The notes: a model not told the origin generated them from the letters alone. A DNA stretch of 18,829 nt from an uncultured beta proteobacterium (GCA_903910495.1 CAIVZW010000296.1:1-18829), one strand, 5' to 3'; counted from the stretch's first letter, positions 7,083 through 16,957 are shown. Translations and numbers: made by a program.

Positions 7083-8561
7083 TCAGTGGGCGTTTTCCTC
7101 GTTCTTTCGCGCACGTGTCAGCGCGGTTTGAACCGAAGTGCCCTGATGACTGATGATTTCCGGCGTCAGCGAACCTAACAGCATGCCGAAAGCGGAAGCG
7201 AACAGGCCGATCAGATTGGCCGGGATCAGGCTCTCCGGCGCAGCGATGCTCGACACGAACCAGGTGCCGATGCCGAAGACGACCGAAAGCAGAGCCCCTT
7301 GAGTGTTGGCGCGTTTCCAGAATGCTCCCGCAACCAGAGGGATGAAGGCGCCGGTGAGCGTGACGTTGTAGGCGTTCTGGACCATTTCGTACATGGTGCT
7401 TTCGCTGTTGAGCGCAAAAAGCAGCGCAAAGGCCGTGAATGAAACCAGAATGATGCGCAGGGTCAACAGGAACTGCCTGTCACCCATGTGTGGCACGAAG
7501 GGACGCAGCACGTTTTCCGTGAAGGTTGCGGTCGGGGCGAGCAGGGCGCCGCTGGCCGTCGAGAGCACGGCCGAGAGAAGGGCGCCGAAGAAGACGATCT
7601 GAGCCCACAAGGGCATCTTGCCAAGTACCAGGTCGGGCAGGATGCGCTGGATTTCCCGGGCATCCTCAGCGGAGAAAAGTCCGGCTAGTTCCGGGTAGGT
7701 GATCAGCGCGGCGTAGGCGATATACATCGGCACGAAGGCGAAGCAGAAATACATGAAGGCTCCCGGAACGGTGCCACGAACGGCCACGTTCTCATTCTTG
7801 GCGCTGGTCATGCGCTGGAACACATCCTGCTGCGGAATCGATCCGAAAGCGAAGGCGAAAAAAGCTCCGGCCATCGCCCACCAGGCCTTGCCATCCATGT
7901 CCTCCGGGAACATGGTGAACTTGCCGTCCTCGGCGGCTCTGGCCAGAACTGATTCCATTCCTCCTGCGTTTTCGCCTACCAACATGGCGATGAGCAGCAG
8001 TCCGATGACAATGATCACCGTCTGGAACAGATCGGTAAAGGCGACCGACCACATGCCTCCAAACACGGTATAGAACAGGACGACGGCGGCGCCGATCATG
8101 ATGCCGTGATTGAGGGACACGGCGCCTTCGGACAGTACGTGGATGACCAGGCCAAGAGCCGTGAATTGGGCGGATGTCCAGCCCAGATAGGAGAGAACGA
8201 TGGCGATGCTGGTCAGAACCTCGACCGACTTGCCGTATCGGATCTTGTAAAAGTCGCCGATGGTCAGGAGGTTCAGTCGGTAGAAGAGTCGGGCAAAGAG
8301 CAGCGCAGCCAGAACCAGGCAGAGAGAAGCGCCGAAAGGATCGCCCGGAACGCCGTTGAAGCCGCTCTTGGCAAAGGTGGCAGAGATCGATAGAACGGTT
8401 TCTGCACCGAACCAAGTGGCAAAGACGGTGGCAATGTTCATGTACAGCGGAAGGCTGCGACCGGCCACCAGATAATCCCTGGCGACATGCACACGGCGTG
8501 CGGCAAAAAGGCCGATGCCGATGGTGACCATCAGATAAAGCAGGATAAAGGTGATCAGCAT
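7083..8561 (-). CDS. Sodium:solute symporter (SSS/SLC5 family)
   Basis: This 492-residue, highly hydrophobic protein matches the usual size of SSS transporters (about 13 membrane segments), which couple Na+ entry to uptake of a small solute such as an amino acid, organic acid or sugar. Family marks are ARDYLVAGRSLP after the first membrane helix, SYLGWTSAQFTALG, GGMWSVAFTDLFQ, the signature GSIPQQDVFQRMTSAKN (residues 240-256), and the helix LSTASGALLAPTATFTENV with the Ser/Thr residues expected around the Na2 sodium site. The substrate is not deducible. ATG 8561 is chosen because AAGGAG lies 6 nt upstream; the frame stays open further upstream, but that part is not protein-like. An AT-rich region lies in front of the gene. 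Confidence 0.92.
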   Translation of the reverse strand: MLITFILLYLMVTIGIGLFAARRVHVARDYLVAGRSLPLYMNIATVFATWFGAETVLSISATFAKSGFNGVPGDPFGASLCLVLAALLFARLFYRLNLLTIGDFYKIRYGKSVEVLTSIAIVLSYLGWTSAQFTALGLVIHVLSEGAVSLNHGIMIGAAVVLFYTVFGGMWSVAFTDLFQTVIIVIGLLLIAMLVGENAGGMESVLARAAEDGKFTMFPEDMDGKAWWAMAGAFFAFAFGSIPQQDVFQRMTSAKNENVAVRGTVPGAFMYFCFAFVPMYIAYAALITYPELAGLFSAEDAREIQRILPDLVLGKMPLWAQIVFFGALLSAVLSTASGALLAPTATFTENVLRPFVPHMGDRQFLLTLRIILVSFTAFALLFALNSESTMYEMVQNAYNVTLTGAFIPLVAGAFWKRANTQGALLSVVFGIGTWFVSSIAAPESLIPANLIGLFASAFGMLLGSLTPEIISHQGTSVQTALTRARKNEENAH

Positions 8562-8909
8562 GGACATCTCCTTTTGGATGCAGGCGTGGCAAGGGACGGC
8601 GAATTTTAAGGAGCAATGGGCCTTTATTTCAAGAAAAAAATACGGGTCTGTTGTTTTATTTGCACAAAAAATGTTTTGCCTAATATAAGTACATGTTCTG
8701 TAATGTTTTTTCAAATGCCCGTCAAGGTGCGCCGTGACCTAAATTGGAGCATTCGGTGGGTGTTCCGAACGGTTGCAAATTCAGCTCGTCCGGGTGTGCA
8801 AATCATGGGATCTGTAAGCCCCGTCGTCGCAAGCAAGGCATCGCAAAAGCAGCGCCGGAATCGAGTGAAGCGTTAGAATGGGCACTGCCTGACATTTTCG
8901 GCCAACGCG
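8562..8909. other. Divergent intergenic region between symporter and VanZ-like gene
   Basis: This 348-bp stretch has no convincing gene. The part at 8600-8730 is clearly AT-rich and should hold the symporter promoter on the - strand. A TTGAAA near 8711 with TATATT or TACTTA downstream is suggestive, but the spacing is poor. On the + strand TAGAAT at 8874-8879, about 31 bp before the VanZ-like ATG, is a plausible -10 without a clear -35. TTCGG and CCGAA near 8752-8769 form a weak hairpin. Confidence 0.4.
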
Positions 8910-10004
8910 ATGTCATCATTCGAATCAACAGCCTGCTCTGCCACCAACAAGAATCCAGTGTCGACGCCGATACTGCTGCCTCGCTATCTGGCGCTGGCCT
9001 ACACCGTCCTGATCGTTTATGCCAGCCTGCACCCGTTCTCCGGCTGGCGTGATACCGGACTTTCGCCTTTTTTGTTTCTTGATGCCGCCTGGCCTCGCTA
9101 CTGGACAGTGTTTGACCTTTCAATCAATGTTCTCGCTTATCTGCCACTGGGGTTTCTGCTGACGCTGAGCATGCGCCGCCTGTCCGGACGGTGGACACCG
9201 GTACTGATTGCAATGCTCCTCGGCGCATTGCTCAGCTTTTGCCTTGAAAGCCTGCAAACATGGCTGCCGTCGCGTGTCGCCTCCAATCTTGATCTCGCCT
9301 GCAATGCACTGGGCGTCATTATCGGTGCGCTGCTTGCGCACTGGCATGGTGATCGTTTCTTCAGCCGTGCGGTACAGATGCAGCACCGCCTGCTGGCGCC
9401 TGTCCCGCATGTGGAATTCGGCCTGGTTCTGGTAACTCTGTGGTTGCTGACGCAGCTTTCTCCGGAAACGATCCTGTTCGGTGCCGGAGATCTGCGTCAC
9501 CTGCTTGAGATCACCCCCGCCGTTCCTTATGCTGCCCCCTCGTTTTTTGCCATTGAAACCGGCATCATCGTCTGCAATACCGTGGCCATTGGCCTGATTA
9601 CGCGCACCCTGCTGGCCAGCCGGAGTTCGCCCTATGTGGTACTGAGCGCCTTCTTTGCCCTCGCTATCGCCATTCGTACGCTGGCCGCCGCCGTCCTGGT
9701 CGACCCCTTGCATGCTTTTGCCTGGCTCACTCCGGGTGCCAGTCTTGGTCTGATGGTCGGGGGCGCGATGCTCTCGCTCATGCTCCTGCTGCCGGCATCG
9801 CTGCGCATTGCGCTAGCCGGGCTGGCGCTGATGGCCGGCACGGTGCTGGTCAATCTCGCGCCGCCCAATCCCTATTCGCCGGTCGCACTGGCGGCTTGGC
9901 GGCAAGGGCACTTTTTGAACTTCAACGGGCTGACCCGGCTGACCGCCAGCCTCTGGCCCTTCCTCGCCCTCCCTTATCTGATGGTGCTCGGAAGAAAGCT
10001 TTGA
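8910..10004 (+). CDS. VanZ-like family integral membrane protein
   Basis: This 364-residue protein is predicted to have many membrane helices. The N-terminal half carries the VanZ-like pattern: a first helix with YTVLIVYASLHPF, then a FDLSINVLAYLPLGFLL segment (about residues 67-84), then LESLQTWLPSRVASNLDLAC followed by NALGVIIGALLA (about 112-143). The C-terminal half adds several more hydrophobic helices, giving a longer protein than teicoplanin-resistance VanZ. VanZ-like proteins are common in bacteria outside resistance clusters and mostly have no known function, so no antibiotic resistance is implied. ATG 8910 is the first in frame. It leads a run of + strand genes; the next gene starts 59 nt downstream. 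Confidence 0.85.
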   Translation: MSSFESTACSATNKNPVSTPILLPRYLALAYTVLIVYASLHPFSGWRDTGLSPFLFLDAAWPRYWTVFDLSINVLAYLPLGFLLTLSMRRLSGRWTPVLIAMLLGALLSFCLESLQTWLPSRVASNLDLACNALGVIIGALLAHWHGDRFFSRAVQMQHRLLAPVPHVEFGLVLVTLWLLTQLSPETILFGAGDLRHLLEITPAVPYAAPSFFAIETGIIVCNTVAIGLITRTLLASRSSPYVVLSAFFALAIAIRTLAAAVLVDPLHAFAWLTPGASLGLMVGGAMLSLMLLLPASLRIALAGLALMAGTVLVNLAPPNPYSPVALAAWRQGHFLNFNGLTRLTASLWPFLALPYLMVLGRKL

Positions 10005-10062
10005 ATCAAGGTCAGAATCGGTTGTCACAGCAAGCACAACCAACAACCAGGCGAACTTCGGC

Positions 10063-10371
10063 ATGAGTTACTACAAACACCACGTATTTTTCTGTTGCAA
10101 CCAGCGTGGCGACGGCGAGAGCTGCTGCAACAATCTGGGTGCCACAGCGGCTCAAACCTACGCCAAGGACCGCATCGGCCAGCTGAAGCTCAAAGGCCGT
10201 GGCCGGATCCGCATCAACAAGGCGGGTTGCATGGATCGCTGCGACGAGGGTCCGGTCATCGTCATTTACCCTGAAGAAGTCTGGTACAGCTACGTTGATC
10301 AGGAAGACATCGAGGAAATCATTCAGGAGCATCTGATTAACGGCCGCGTCGTCGAGCGACTGAAAATATGA
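10063..10371 (+). CDS. Thioredoxin-like [2Fe-2S] ferredoxin
   Basis: This 102-residue protein belongs to the thioredoxin-fold [2Fe-2S] ferredoxins, related to the NuoE/HoxE fold. It starts with the strand HHVFFCCNQR and has cysteines at positions 11, 12, 21, 22, 56 and 60. One from the first pair, one from the 21/22 pair, and Cys56 and Cys60 in KAGCMDRCDEGP are the expected cluster ligands. The remaining residues, including a GPVIVIYPEEVWY strand and an acidic DQEDIEEIIQEHL helix, are family-typical. It would be a cytoplasmic single-electron carrier with unknown partners. The alpha/beta hydrolase gene begins 19 nt after its stop, which suggests co-transcription. The ribosome-binding site is weak. 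Confidence 0.88.
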   Translation: MSYYKHHVFFCCNQRGDGESCCNNLGATAAQTYAKDRIGQLKLKGRGRIRINKAGCMDRCDEGPVIVIYPEEVWYSYVDQEDIEEIIQEHLINGRVVERLKI

Positions 10372-10390
10372 AGCACGGGAAAGCGACGGA

Positions 10391-11016
10391 ATGAAACTGA
10401 CTGAAGAAAAGCTGAGCATCGAAGGCCCGGCCGGGCCGATCGAAGTCATCGTCGATAACCCGGGTGCGCCGCGCGGCATCGCTCTGGTCTGCCACCCGCA
10501 CCCGCTGTTCGGCGGCACCAATACCAACAAGGTGACACAAACGCTGGCGCGTACCTTCGCGCGCCTGGACTACGTCGCCCTGCGGCCGAATTTCCGCGGC
10601 GTCGGCGAGAGTGCGGGAAAGCACGACGAGGGACGCGGCGAAAGCGCCGACATGCTGGTCGTTCTGGCCGAAGCGAAGCGCCGTTTCGGCGACCTGCCGG
10701 TGGCCCTGGCCGGTTTCTCGTTTGGCGCCTATGTACAGACCCGCGTGGCGCAGGCCCTGGCTGAAGCCGGGCGGCCGGCGCAGCGACTGGTCCTTGTCGG
10801 CACCGCCGCCGGCCATGTCGAGGGCGCACGGCAGTATGCGACCCAGGCTGTCGCCAGCGACACCATCGTCATTCATGGCTCGGCAGATGAAACGGTGCCG
10901 CTGGGCAATGTCCTGGCCTGGGCGGAGCCGCTGCAACTGCCGGTGATCGTTGTGCCCGGAGCCGACCACTTCTTCCACCGCCGGCTGCACCTTATCCGTG
11001 ATATCGTCACGCGCGC

Positions 11017-11029
<13 letters not shown>
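10391..11029 (+). CDS. Alpha/beta hydrolase
   Basis: This 212-residue cytoplasmic protein has no signal peptide. The oxyanion-type segment CHPHPLFGGT is at residues 34-43, NFRGVGES at 67-74, the nucleophile elbow GFSFG with Ser110, a likely acid Asp166 in GSADETVP, and His193 in GADHFFH completing the triad. The CHPHP..GG pattern is typical of the compact bacterial hydrolases often annotated as YsgA- or dienelactone-hydrolase-like; the substrate is unknown. The start has a modest ACGGA ribosome-binding site. Its last 13 bases overlap the start of the ABC ATPase gene, so the two are probably translationally coupled. Confidence 0.88.
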
Positions 11030-11943
<914 letters not shown>

Positions 11944-11998
11944 CATGCCAGCGAACCATCATACGTCTTTAAACCCGGATTATTTATTAGCCCCAAAC

Positions 11999-12057
11999 CC
12001 GTTCGCCCTGAGCCTGTCGAAGGGCCGTTCATGGTTCGACAAGCTCACCACGAACGG
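11999..12057. repeat. REP-like palindromic repeat (59 bp)
   Basis: The outer arms CCGTTCG (11999-12005) and CGAACGG (12051-12057) are perfect inverted copies. The inner arms TGAGCCTGTCGAA and TTCGACAAGCTCA are complementary with one mismatch. This element type, with its GAGCCTGTCGAAGGGC core, is a well-known dispersed palindromic repeat in many environmental Proteobacteria. It lies between the NodI-like and NodJ-like genes. The reading frame through it gives the tell-tale peptide PFALSLSKG, often mis-annotated as protein. It could form a strong hairpin in the mRNA. Confidence 0.85.
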
Positions 12058-12114
12058 ATTTTTACCCCAAATTTTTCCAAATGGACAATCTGCGTTGAAA
12101 GCGCTTAACAGCCA

Positions 12115-12903
12115 ATGAACTCATTAAATCTCTATGCATTCCCGCGCCTCGGCCTGTCCTGGTTGCCGGTATGGCAGCGCAACTTCCTGGTCTGGCGCAA
12201 GCTGGCCATTCCTTCGGTGCTGGGCAATCTCGCCGACCCGCTGATCTACATGCTCGGGCTCGGCTACGGGCTGGGCGGCCTGCTGCCGCAGGTCAGCGGC
12301 GTCAGTTACGTGAGCTTTCTCGCGGCCGGCACGGTAGTCGCCAGCACCATGAATGCCGCCACCTTTGAAGCCCTCTATTCGGCGTTTTCGCGCATGCATG
12401 TGCAAAAAACCTGGGACGCCATTCTCAATACCCCGCTTTCGCTCGATCATGTGCTGGCTGGCGAACTGGTATGGGCCGCCAGCAAAAGCCTGCTCTCCGG
12501 GCTGGCCATCCTGGTTGTCATCGCCATTCTGGGGTTGACGACTTCCCCTCTGGCGCTGTGGGCGATTCCGGTCATTTTCCTCACCGGCCTGACGTTTGCC
12601 GCCATGGGCCTGATCGTCTGCGCGCTGGCGCCATCCTACGATTTCTTCATGTACTACTTCACCCTCTTCATCACACCCATGCTGCTCGTCTCCGGCGTAT
12701 TCTTCCCCGCCGACCAGTTGCCTCCGGCCGTCCATGCCATTGCCGCCTGGCTGCCGCTGTCGCACGCCGTCCAGCTTGCCCGTCCGCTCCTGCTTGGTGA
12801 ACTTCCGCAAAACGCCCTCGGTCACGTCGCCGCCTTGCTGGCTATCGTTGTCGTCGCTTTCTGCATCGCCACGGTGTTAACCCGACGGCGACTGCTCAAA
12901 TGA
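12115..12903 (+). CDS. ABC-2 type transporter permease, NodJ-like
   Basis: This 262-residue membrane protein has about six hydrophobic helices and the ABC-2/NodJ pattern: an N-terminal FLVWRKLAIPSVLGNLADP region entering the membrane, the helix LIYMLGLGYGLGG, the loop with GTVVASTMNAATFEALYSAF, and PMLLVSGVFFP before the last helices. With the upstream NodI-like ATPase it should form an exporter in the inner membrane. The exported molecule is unknown. ATG 12115 fits the start of the family but no clear Shine-Dalgarno sequence precedes it. Related gene pairs are usually tightly spaced, so the 171-nt gap with a repeat here appears to be an insertion. Confidence 0.9.
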   Translation: MNSLNLYAFPRLGLSWLPVWQRNFLVWRKLAIPSVLGNLADPLIYMLGLGYGLGGLLPQVSGVSYVSFLAAGTVVASTMNAATFEALYSAFSRMHVQKTWDAILNTPLSLDHVLAGELVWAASKSLLSGLAILVVIAILGLTTSPLALWAIPVIFLTGLTFAAMGLIVCALAPSYDFFMYYFTLFITPMLLVSGVFFPADQLPPAVHAIAAWLPLSHAVQLARPLLLGELPQNALGHVAALLAIVVVAFCIATVLTRRRLLK

Positions 12904-12930
12904 CGGTCAGCCACGCAAAAAGTACCGGTC

Positions 12931-12969
12931 CTGGGCCAGCCCATGCCTGTGCTGCGCCCAGTGTAGAAT
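12931..12969 (+). promoter_or_regulatory. Dyad plus -10 element directly upstream of cutA
   Basis: CTGGGCCAGC (12931-12940) pairs with GCTGCGCCCAG (12951-12961), giving a 10-bp stem with one bulged C and a 10-nt loop. TAGAAT (12964-12969) follows immediately. The dyad covers the position where a -35 box would be expected and no T-tract follows, so it may be an operator or the end structure of the permease mRNA. If TAGAAT is the -10, transcription starts at or next to the cutA ATG. Confidence 0.4.
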
Positions 12970-12976
12970 CTGCCTG

Positions 12977-13312
12977 ATGGAAACCCTTCTCGTCCTGACC
13001 TGTCTGCCTGATCAGGCAGCGGCTGAATCACTGGCCGCCTCGCTTGTCGAAAACCGGTTCGCCGCCTGTGTCAATATCCTTCAGCCGTGCCATTCGGTCT
13101 ATCGCTGGAAAGGGGCGGTCGAAAAGGCCGACGAAGTGCCCCTGCTGATCAAGACGACCGAGGCCTGTTATCCAGCGCTGGAGGCTGCGATCCGCGCGGC
13201 GCACCCGTATGCGACGCCGGAGATCATCGCCTTGCCGGTGGTTCTCGGTCTGCCCGACTATCTGGCCTGGGTCGCGGCTGAAACGCAAATTGAAAACTGG
13301 TCTTCGCCATGA
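12977..13312 (+). CDS. cutA: Divalent-cation tolerance protein CutA
   Basis: This 111-residue protein has the size and sequence pattern of CutA1, a small trimeric protein with a ferredoxin-like fold linked to copper and other divalent metal tolerance. Visible family marks are the start strand LLVLTCLPDQAAAESLA, the segment RFAACVNILQPCHSVYRWKG (residues 27-46), EVPLLIKTT, and HPYATPEIIALPV (80-92). ATG 12977 is the natural start. There is no obvious ribosome-binding site, and a TAGAAT box ends 7 nt upstream, which suggests a leaderless or very short-leadered mRNA. Its stop overlaps the start of dsbD in ATGA, as expected for a coupled cutA-dsbD operon. Confidence 0.95.
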   Translation: METLLVLTCLPDQAAAESLAASLVENRFAACVNILQPCHSVYRWKGAVEKADEVPLLIKTTEACYPALEAAIRAAHPYATPEIIALPVVLGLPDYLAWVAAETQIENWSSP

Positions 13313-15069
13313 TCCGTCGCCTGCTCATTTCGCTGCTGTTGCTGTGTTCGCTCGCGCAGGCCGAGGATCTATTGCATCCGTCAATCGCTTTCAAACCTGC
13401 TGTCCGTGCGCTTGACGGCCGGACGATAGAAGTGCGTTTCGATATTGCCAAAGGCTACTACCTCTACCGTGACAAATTCCGCTTCGCCGCCGAACCGTCC
13501 TCCGTGCAACTCGGTCAGGCCCGCCTGCCCAAGGGCAAGGAGAAAATGGATGAGAACTTCGGCCGGGTCGAGGTTTACTACAAGGAAGCCGTGATCCGGC
13601 TGCCGGTCGAACGCAACAGTTCCGGCACTCTGCCGTTGCTTCTCAATCTCACGTCACAGGGCTGTGCTGATGTCGGTGTTTGTTATCCGCCGCAAAAGCA
13701 GGCGCTCAGGCTCGAATTGCCTGATCCGGCTTCGGCACCTGCGCTTACTTCTCTTGCCGACGATAGCGGCGACGAATCCGGGCACATCGCCCAGTTCCTG
13801 AAAAATGCCGATCTGTGGCTGGTGGCAGCAAGTTTCTTCGGTTTTGGCCTGCTGCTCTCGCTGACGCCCTGTGTCTTTCCGATGATTCCGATTCTCTCCG
13901 GCATCATCGTCAGTTCCGGGCGAAATGGTCACGGCGTTTCGCACGCGCGCGGTTTTTTCCTGTCATTGGCCTACGTCGTGGGCATGGCCGTGACCTATGC
14001 GCTGGCCGGCATCGCGGCAGGATTTTCCGGAACCCTGATCTCTGCAGCCTTGCAAAACCCGTGGGTGCTTGGTGGATTTGCCCTGCTTTTTGTCGTACTG
14101 GCTTTTTCGATGTTTGGTTTCTACGAGTTGCAGTTGCCGACTTTCCTGCAGAGCAAGGTGTCGGAAGAAGCCTCGCACTTCAAGGGCGGCTCGCTGCCGG
14201 GCGTTGCCGTCATGGGCGCACTCTCCGCCCTGATCGTCGGGCCTTGCGTTGCGGCGCCGCTGGCCGGCGCCCTCCTTTACATCGGGCAGACCGGCGATGC
14301 CCTGCTCGGCGGCCTGGCTCTGTTCTGCATGGCGCTGGGCATGGGCGTTCCGCTGCTCGTTGTCGGCCTCTCGGCCGGAACGCTACTGCCCAAATCCGGC
14401 CCGTGGATGGAAACGGTAAAAAAGGCGTTTGGTTTCATCCTGCTGGCGACGGCACTATGGCTCGTTTCGCCGGTCATTCCGGTCGCCATACAGATGGCGG
14501 GATGGGCCGTACTGCTGATCATTCCGGCCATTCTGATGCGCGCCTTCCATCGGCTACCGAAGCAGGCCAAAGGCTGGCAACGCCTGCGCAAGTTCATCGC
14601 TATCGCCATGCTCATCGTCGGTGCCGTGCTGCTGGCGGGCGCGTTCTCTGGCGGGAAAGATCTGCTGCAGGCGTTCTCCAGACTGAATGATGGCAGCAAG
14701 GGCAGCGGAATTACAACGCTGTCCTTCGAGCGTATTCGCTCGCTTGGCGAACTTGAGGCACGCATCAAGGCTTCCGGCAAGCCGGTGATGCTCGACTTCT
14801 ACGCCGACTGGTGCGTATCGTGCAAGGAAATGGCGCGTTTTACTTTCTCTGACGCCCGCGTACAACAGACGCTTTCCGGCTGGATCCTGCTGCAGGCCGA
14901 TGTCACCGCGAACTCTGAGGATGACAAGGCACTGCTCGCGCGCTTCAAGCTCTTCGGACCGCCGGGCATCATCTTCTTCGACAGTCAGGGGAGCGAAGTT
15001 GAAGGCGTTCGCGTCGTCGGCTTCCAGAACACTGACGCGTTTCTGGCCACACTCGCCCGGCTGCGCTGA
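13309..15069 (+). CDS. dsbD: Thiol:disulfide interchange protein DsbD
   Basis: DsbD carries electrons from cytoplasmic thioredoxin across the inner membrane to periplasmic partners such as DsbC. All three modules are present in 586 residues. A signal peptide (cleavage after about residue 18) precedes the N-terminal immunoglobulin-like domain with Cys119 and Cys125 (GCADVGVCYPP). The membrane domain has Cys188 in TPCVFPMIP and Cys313 in GPCVAAPLAG. The C-terminal thioredoxin-like domain has DFYADWCVSCKEM with Cys502 and Cys505. All six catalytic cysteines are conserved. The gene overlaps cutA by 4 nt, the arrangement behind its old E. coli name cutA2. It ends 8 nt before the convergent small gene on the - strand. 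Confidence 0.97.
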   Translation: MIRRLLISLLLLCSLAQAEDLLHPSIAFKPAVRALDGRTIEVRFDIAKGYYLYRDKFRFAAEPSSVQLGQARLPKGKEKMDENFGRVEVYYKEAVIRLPVERNSSGTLPLLLNLTSQGCADVGVCYPPQKQALRLELPDPASAPALTSLADDSGDESGHIAQFLKNADLWLVAASFFGFGLLLSLTPCVFPMIPILSGIIVSSGRNGHGVSHARGFFLSLAYVVGMAVTYALAGIAAGFSGTLISAALQNPWVLGGFALLFVVLAFSMFGFYELQLPTFLQSKVSEEASHFKGGSLPGVAVMGALSALIVGPCVAAPLAGALLYIGQTGDALLGGLALFCMALGMGVPLLVVGLSAGTLLPKSGPWMETVKKAFGFILLATALWLVSPVIPVAIQMAGWAVLLIIPAILMRAFHRLPKQAKGWQRLRKFIAIAMLIVGAVLLAGAFSGGKDLLQAFSRLNDGSKGSGITTLSFERIRSLGELEARIKASGKPVMLDFYADWCVSCKEMARFTFSDARVQQTLSGWILLQADVTANSEDDKALLARFKLFGPPGIIFFDSQGSEVEGVRVVGFQNTDAFLATLARLR

Positions 15070-15077
15070 AGCTCCCG

Positions 15078-15338
15078 CTATTGCGCTGAAACGGACGCCG
15101 CAAGCCCTGTCGTCAGAAGACCGAGCATGGCCTGAGCATGCCCGGCCGCTTCGCGTCCGAGACTGGTCAGATAACCGCCGTCAGCCTGCGTGAGCAGGCC
15201 CTTGGCGTACAGGCGCTGCACTGCCGAAATGACCTCTGCATCAGCCGTCTTGTGCACCTTGATGCCCTGCTGGCCGGTATCCAGATCAAAACGAATCAGG
15301 GCGTTGAGTTCATGAACCAGATCGGGCGTGTAGGGCAT
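15078..15338 (-). CDS. TIGR02647-type conserved small protein
   Basis: This 86-residue protein matches, from memory, the conserved TIGR02647 family of Proteobacteria, often labelled DNA-binding. Characteristic parts are the start MPYTPDLVHELNALIRFDLD, the middle IKVHKTADAEVISAVQRLY, and LLTQADGGYLTSLGREAAGHAQ. The middle could form a winged-helix-like fold, but no function is established. A good ribosome-binding site (GAGGAGAGG) precedes the ATG. It lies 62 nt downstream of selO on the same strand and may be its last operon member. Confidence 0.82.
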   Translation of the reverse strand: MPYTPDLVHELNALIRFDLDTGQQGIKVHKTADAEVISAVQRLYAKGLLTQADGGYLTSLGREAAGHAQAMLGLLTTGLAASVSAQ

Positions 15339-15400
15339 GGCCTCTCCTCATTGCGGAAAGTCCCATTCTACGCGCATCTTCACGCAGGGTTCGGTCGTAA

Positions 15401-16957
15401 TCATGAACTGCACGAGAGCATCGAGCATCCTGCCTTGTGCCGCGCCCATTCCGGGCGTTTTCCCGCGAAGGCTTCCTGGCCCGGCTGCTCGGCATAAGGA
15501 TTGCGCAGAACCTCAAGCAATTCGTGGATCATTCCCGGATCACCCTTCGTGGCACGGTCTATGGCCTGCTGTGCCAGATAATTGCGCAGCACGTAACACG
15601 GATTGACGGCGTTCATGCGGGCAGTCCGTGTCGCTGGCAATTCCCCGTCGGCTTGCACGCGTTCGGCCCAGCGTGCAAGCCACGTCGCAAGCTCTGCCGC
15701 ATGGAGGTCAAAAAGCTCCTGGCGATAGAAGGCCTCCTGCACGACAGAGGGCTCAGGCGCGTCAGGGTTGACCTGCGCCAGGCGACGGAAAAACAAGGTC
15801 ATATCGACTTCCGCCCGGTGCATCAGTGCAAAGGCATCTTCGATCAGGTCGGTATCCTCGTCGTTCCACGCGGTAAAGCCGAACTTGGCCGCGAAGGCCT
15901 TGCCGAATTCCTCATTGTAGATTTTGCCATAACGTTCGAGCCCAACCAGCGCCAGTGCGTCGGGATCAGGCGCAATCGTGGCCAGTGCCTCGGCCAGCCG
16001 TTCGAGATTCCAGCGCGCGATTTCGGGCTGCCGGGCGAAACAGTAGCGTCGTCCATGCGCATCCGTCGTATTCGGCGTCCATGCCGGATCGAAGTTGTCG
16101 ACCCAGCCGTAAGGGCCGTAATCGATGGTCAATCCAAGAATCGACATATTGTCGGTGTTCATCACCCCATGCACAAAACCCACGCGCATCCAGTGCGCCA
16201 TCAGGCGTGCGGTGCGCTCGCAGATGGCGACAAACCAGGGCAGCAGACGGTCGTCCGCCTGTGCGGGCAATTCCGGAAAGTCACGCGCCAGGGTGAAGTC
16301 CACCAACTGGCGGAGCAGAGCCTCATCGCCGCGCGAAGCCGGCAGTTCGAAATGCCCGAAGCGGATGAATGAAGGGGCAACGCGACAGACTACCGCCCCC
16401 GGCTCATCAACCGGGTGGCCGTCGTAGAACATGTCGCGATTCACCGTTTCGCCTGTCGTCACCAGCGAGAGTGCGCGCGTCGTCGGCACGCCCAGATGAT
16501 GCATGGCCTCGCTGCACAGGAATTCGCGGATCGACGAGCGCAGCACGGCGCGGCCATCGGCCCGGCGTGAATACGGTGTCGGCCCGGCGCCCTTGAGTTG
16601 CAGTTCAAAGCGCTGTCCCTTGGCGTTGATGGTTTCGCCGAGAAAGATGGCGCGACCGTCACCCAGTTGCCGCGCCCAGGAGCCGAATTGATGCCCTCCG
16701 TAACAGGTGGCATAGGCCGTCATTCCGGGCAACAGGGTGTTTCCGGCCAGCGCTTCGACCCACGGCGGCGAGCACAGGTCGTTTTCTTCAAGGCCGAGTT
16801 CCTGCGCCATTTCAGCGGAGTGGGCGAGCAGGCGTGGCGCGGCGACCGGTGTCGGCATGACCGGCGACCAGAGTGCGCCGAGTACCTGACGCGGATGGTT
16901 GCGCGTGTCGTCGTCGCCCGGCAGTTCGTGCACCAGGCGGTTGTCAAAATGCAGCAT
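15401..16957 (-). CDS. selO: Protein adenylyltransferase SelO (YdiU, UPF0061)
   Basis: SelO is a pseudokinase-fold enzyme that transfers AMP from ATP to Ser, Thr or Tyr of target proteins and is linked to redox stress. The 518-residue length is typical. Visible motifs are [18 protein letters not shown] (residues 86-103), [19 protein letters not shown] with Lys122 (118-136), FIRFGHFE (197-204), HGVMNTDN with the likely catalytic Asp269, and [13 protein letters not shown] with metal-binding Asp279. The C-terminus ends in CSMLSCSS; its final Cys516 is at the position held by selenocysteine in animal SelO. The ribosome-binding site is poor. The gene lies 73 nt after the GDT1-like gene, probably in one transcript. 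Confidence 0.96.
   Translation of the reverse strand: MLHFDNRLVHELPGDDDTRNHPRQVLGALWSPVMPTPVAAPRLLAHSAEMAQELGLEENDLCSPPWVEALAGNTLLPGMTAYATCYGGHQFGSWARQLGDGRAIFLGETINAKGQRFELQLKGAGPTPYSRRADGRAVLRSSIREFLCSEAMHHLGVPTTRALSLVTTGETVNRDMFYDGHPVDEPGAVVCRVAPSFIRFGHFELPASRGDEALLRQLVDFTLARDFPELPAQADDRLLPWFVAICERTARLMAHWMRVGFVHGVMNTDNMSILGLTIDYGPYGWVDNFDPAWTPNTTDAHGRRYCFARQPEIARWNLERLAEALATIAPDPDALALVGLERYGKIYNEEFGKAFAAKFGFTAWNDEDTDLIEDAFALMHRAEVDMTLFFRRLAQVNPDAPEPSVVQEAFYRQELFDLHAAELATWLARWAERVQADGELPATRTARMNAVNPCYVLRNYLAQQAIDRATKGDPGMIHELLEVLRNPYAEQPGQEAFAGKRPEWARHKAGCSMLSCSS

Noticed and set aside
7792..8616. 274-codon frame in the symporter region, same strand but another frame
   Set aside because: The product is rich in Arg, His and Ser and lacks domains, while the overlapping frame encodes a complete symporter.
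8910..10004. VanZ-like gene as an antibiotic resistance determinant
   Set aside because: VanZ-like domains are widespread in membrane proteins without resistance roles, and no van genes are nearby.
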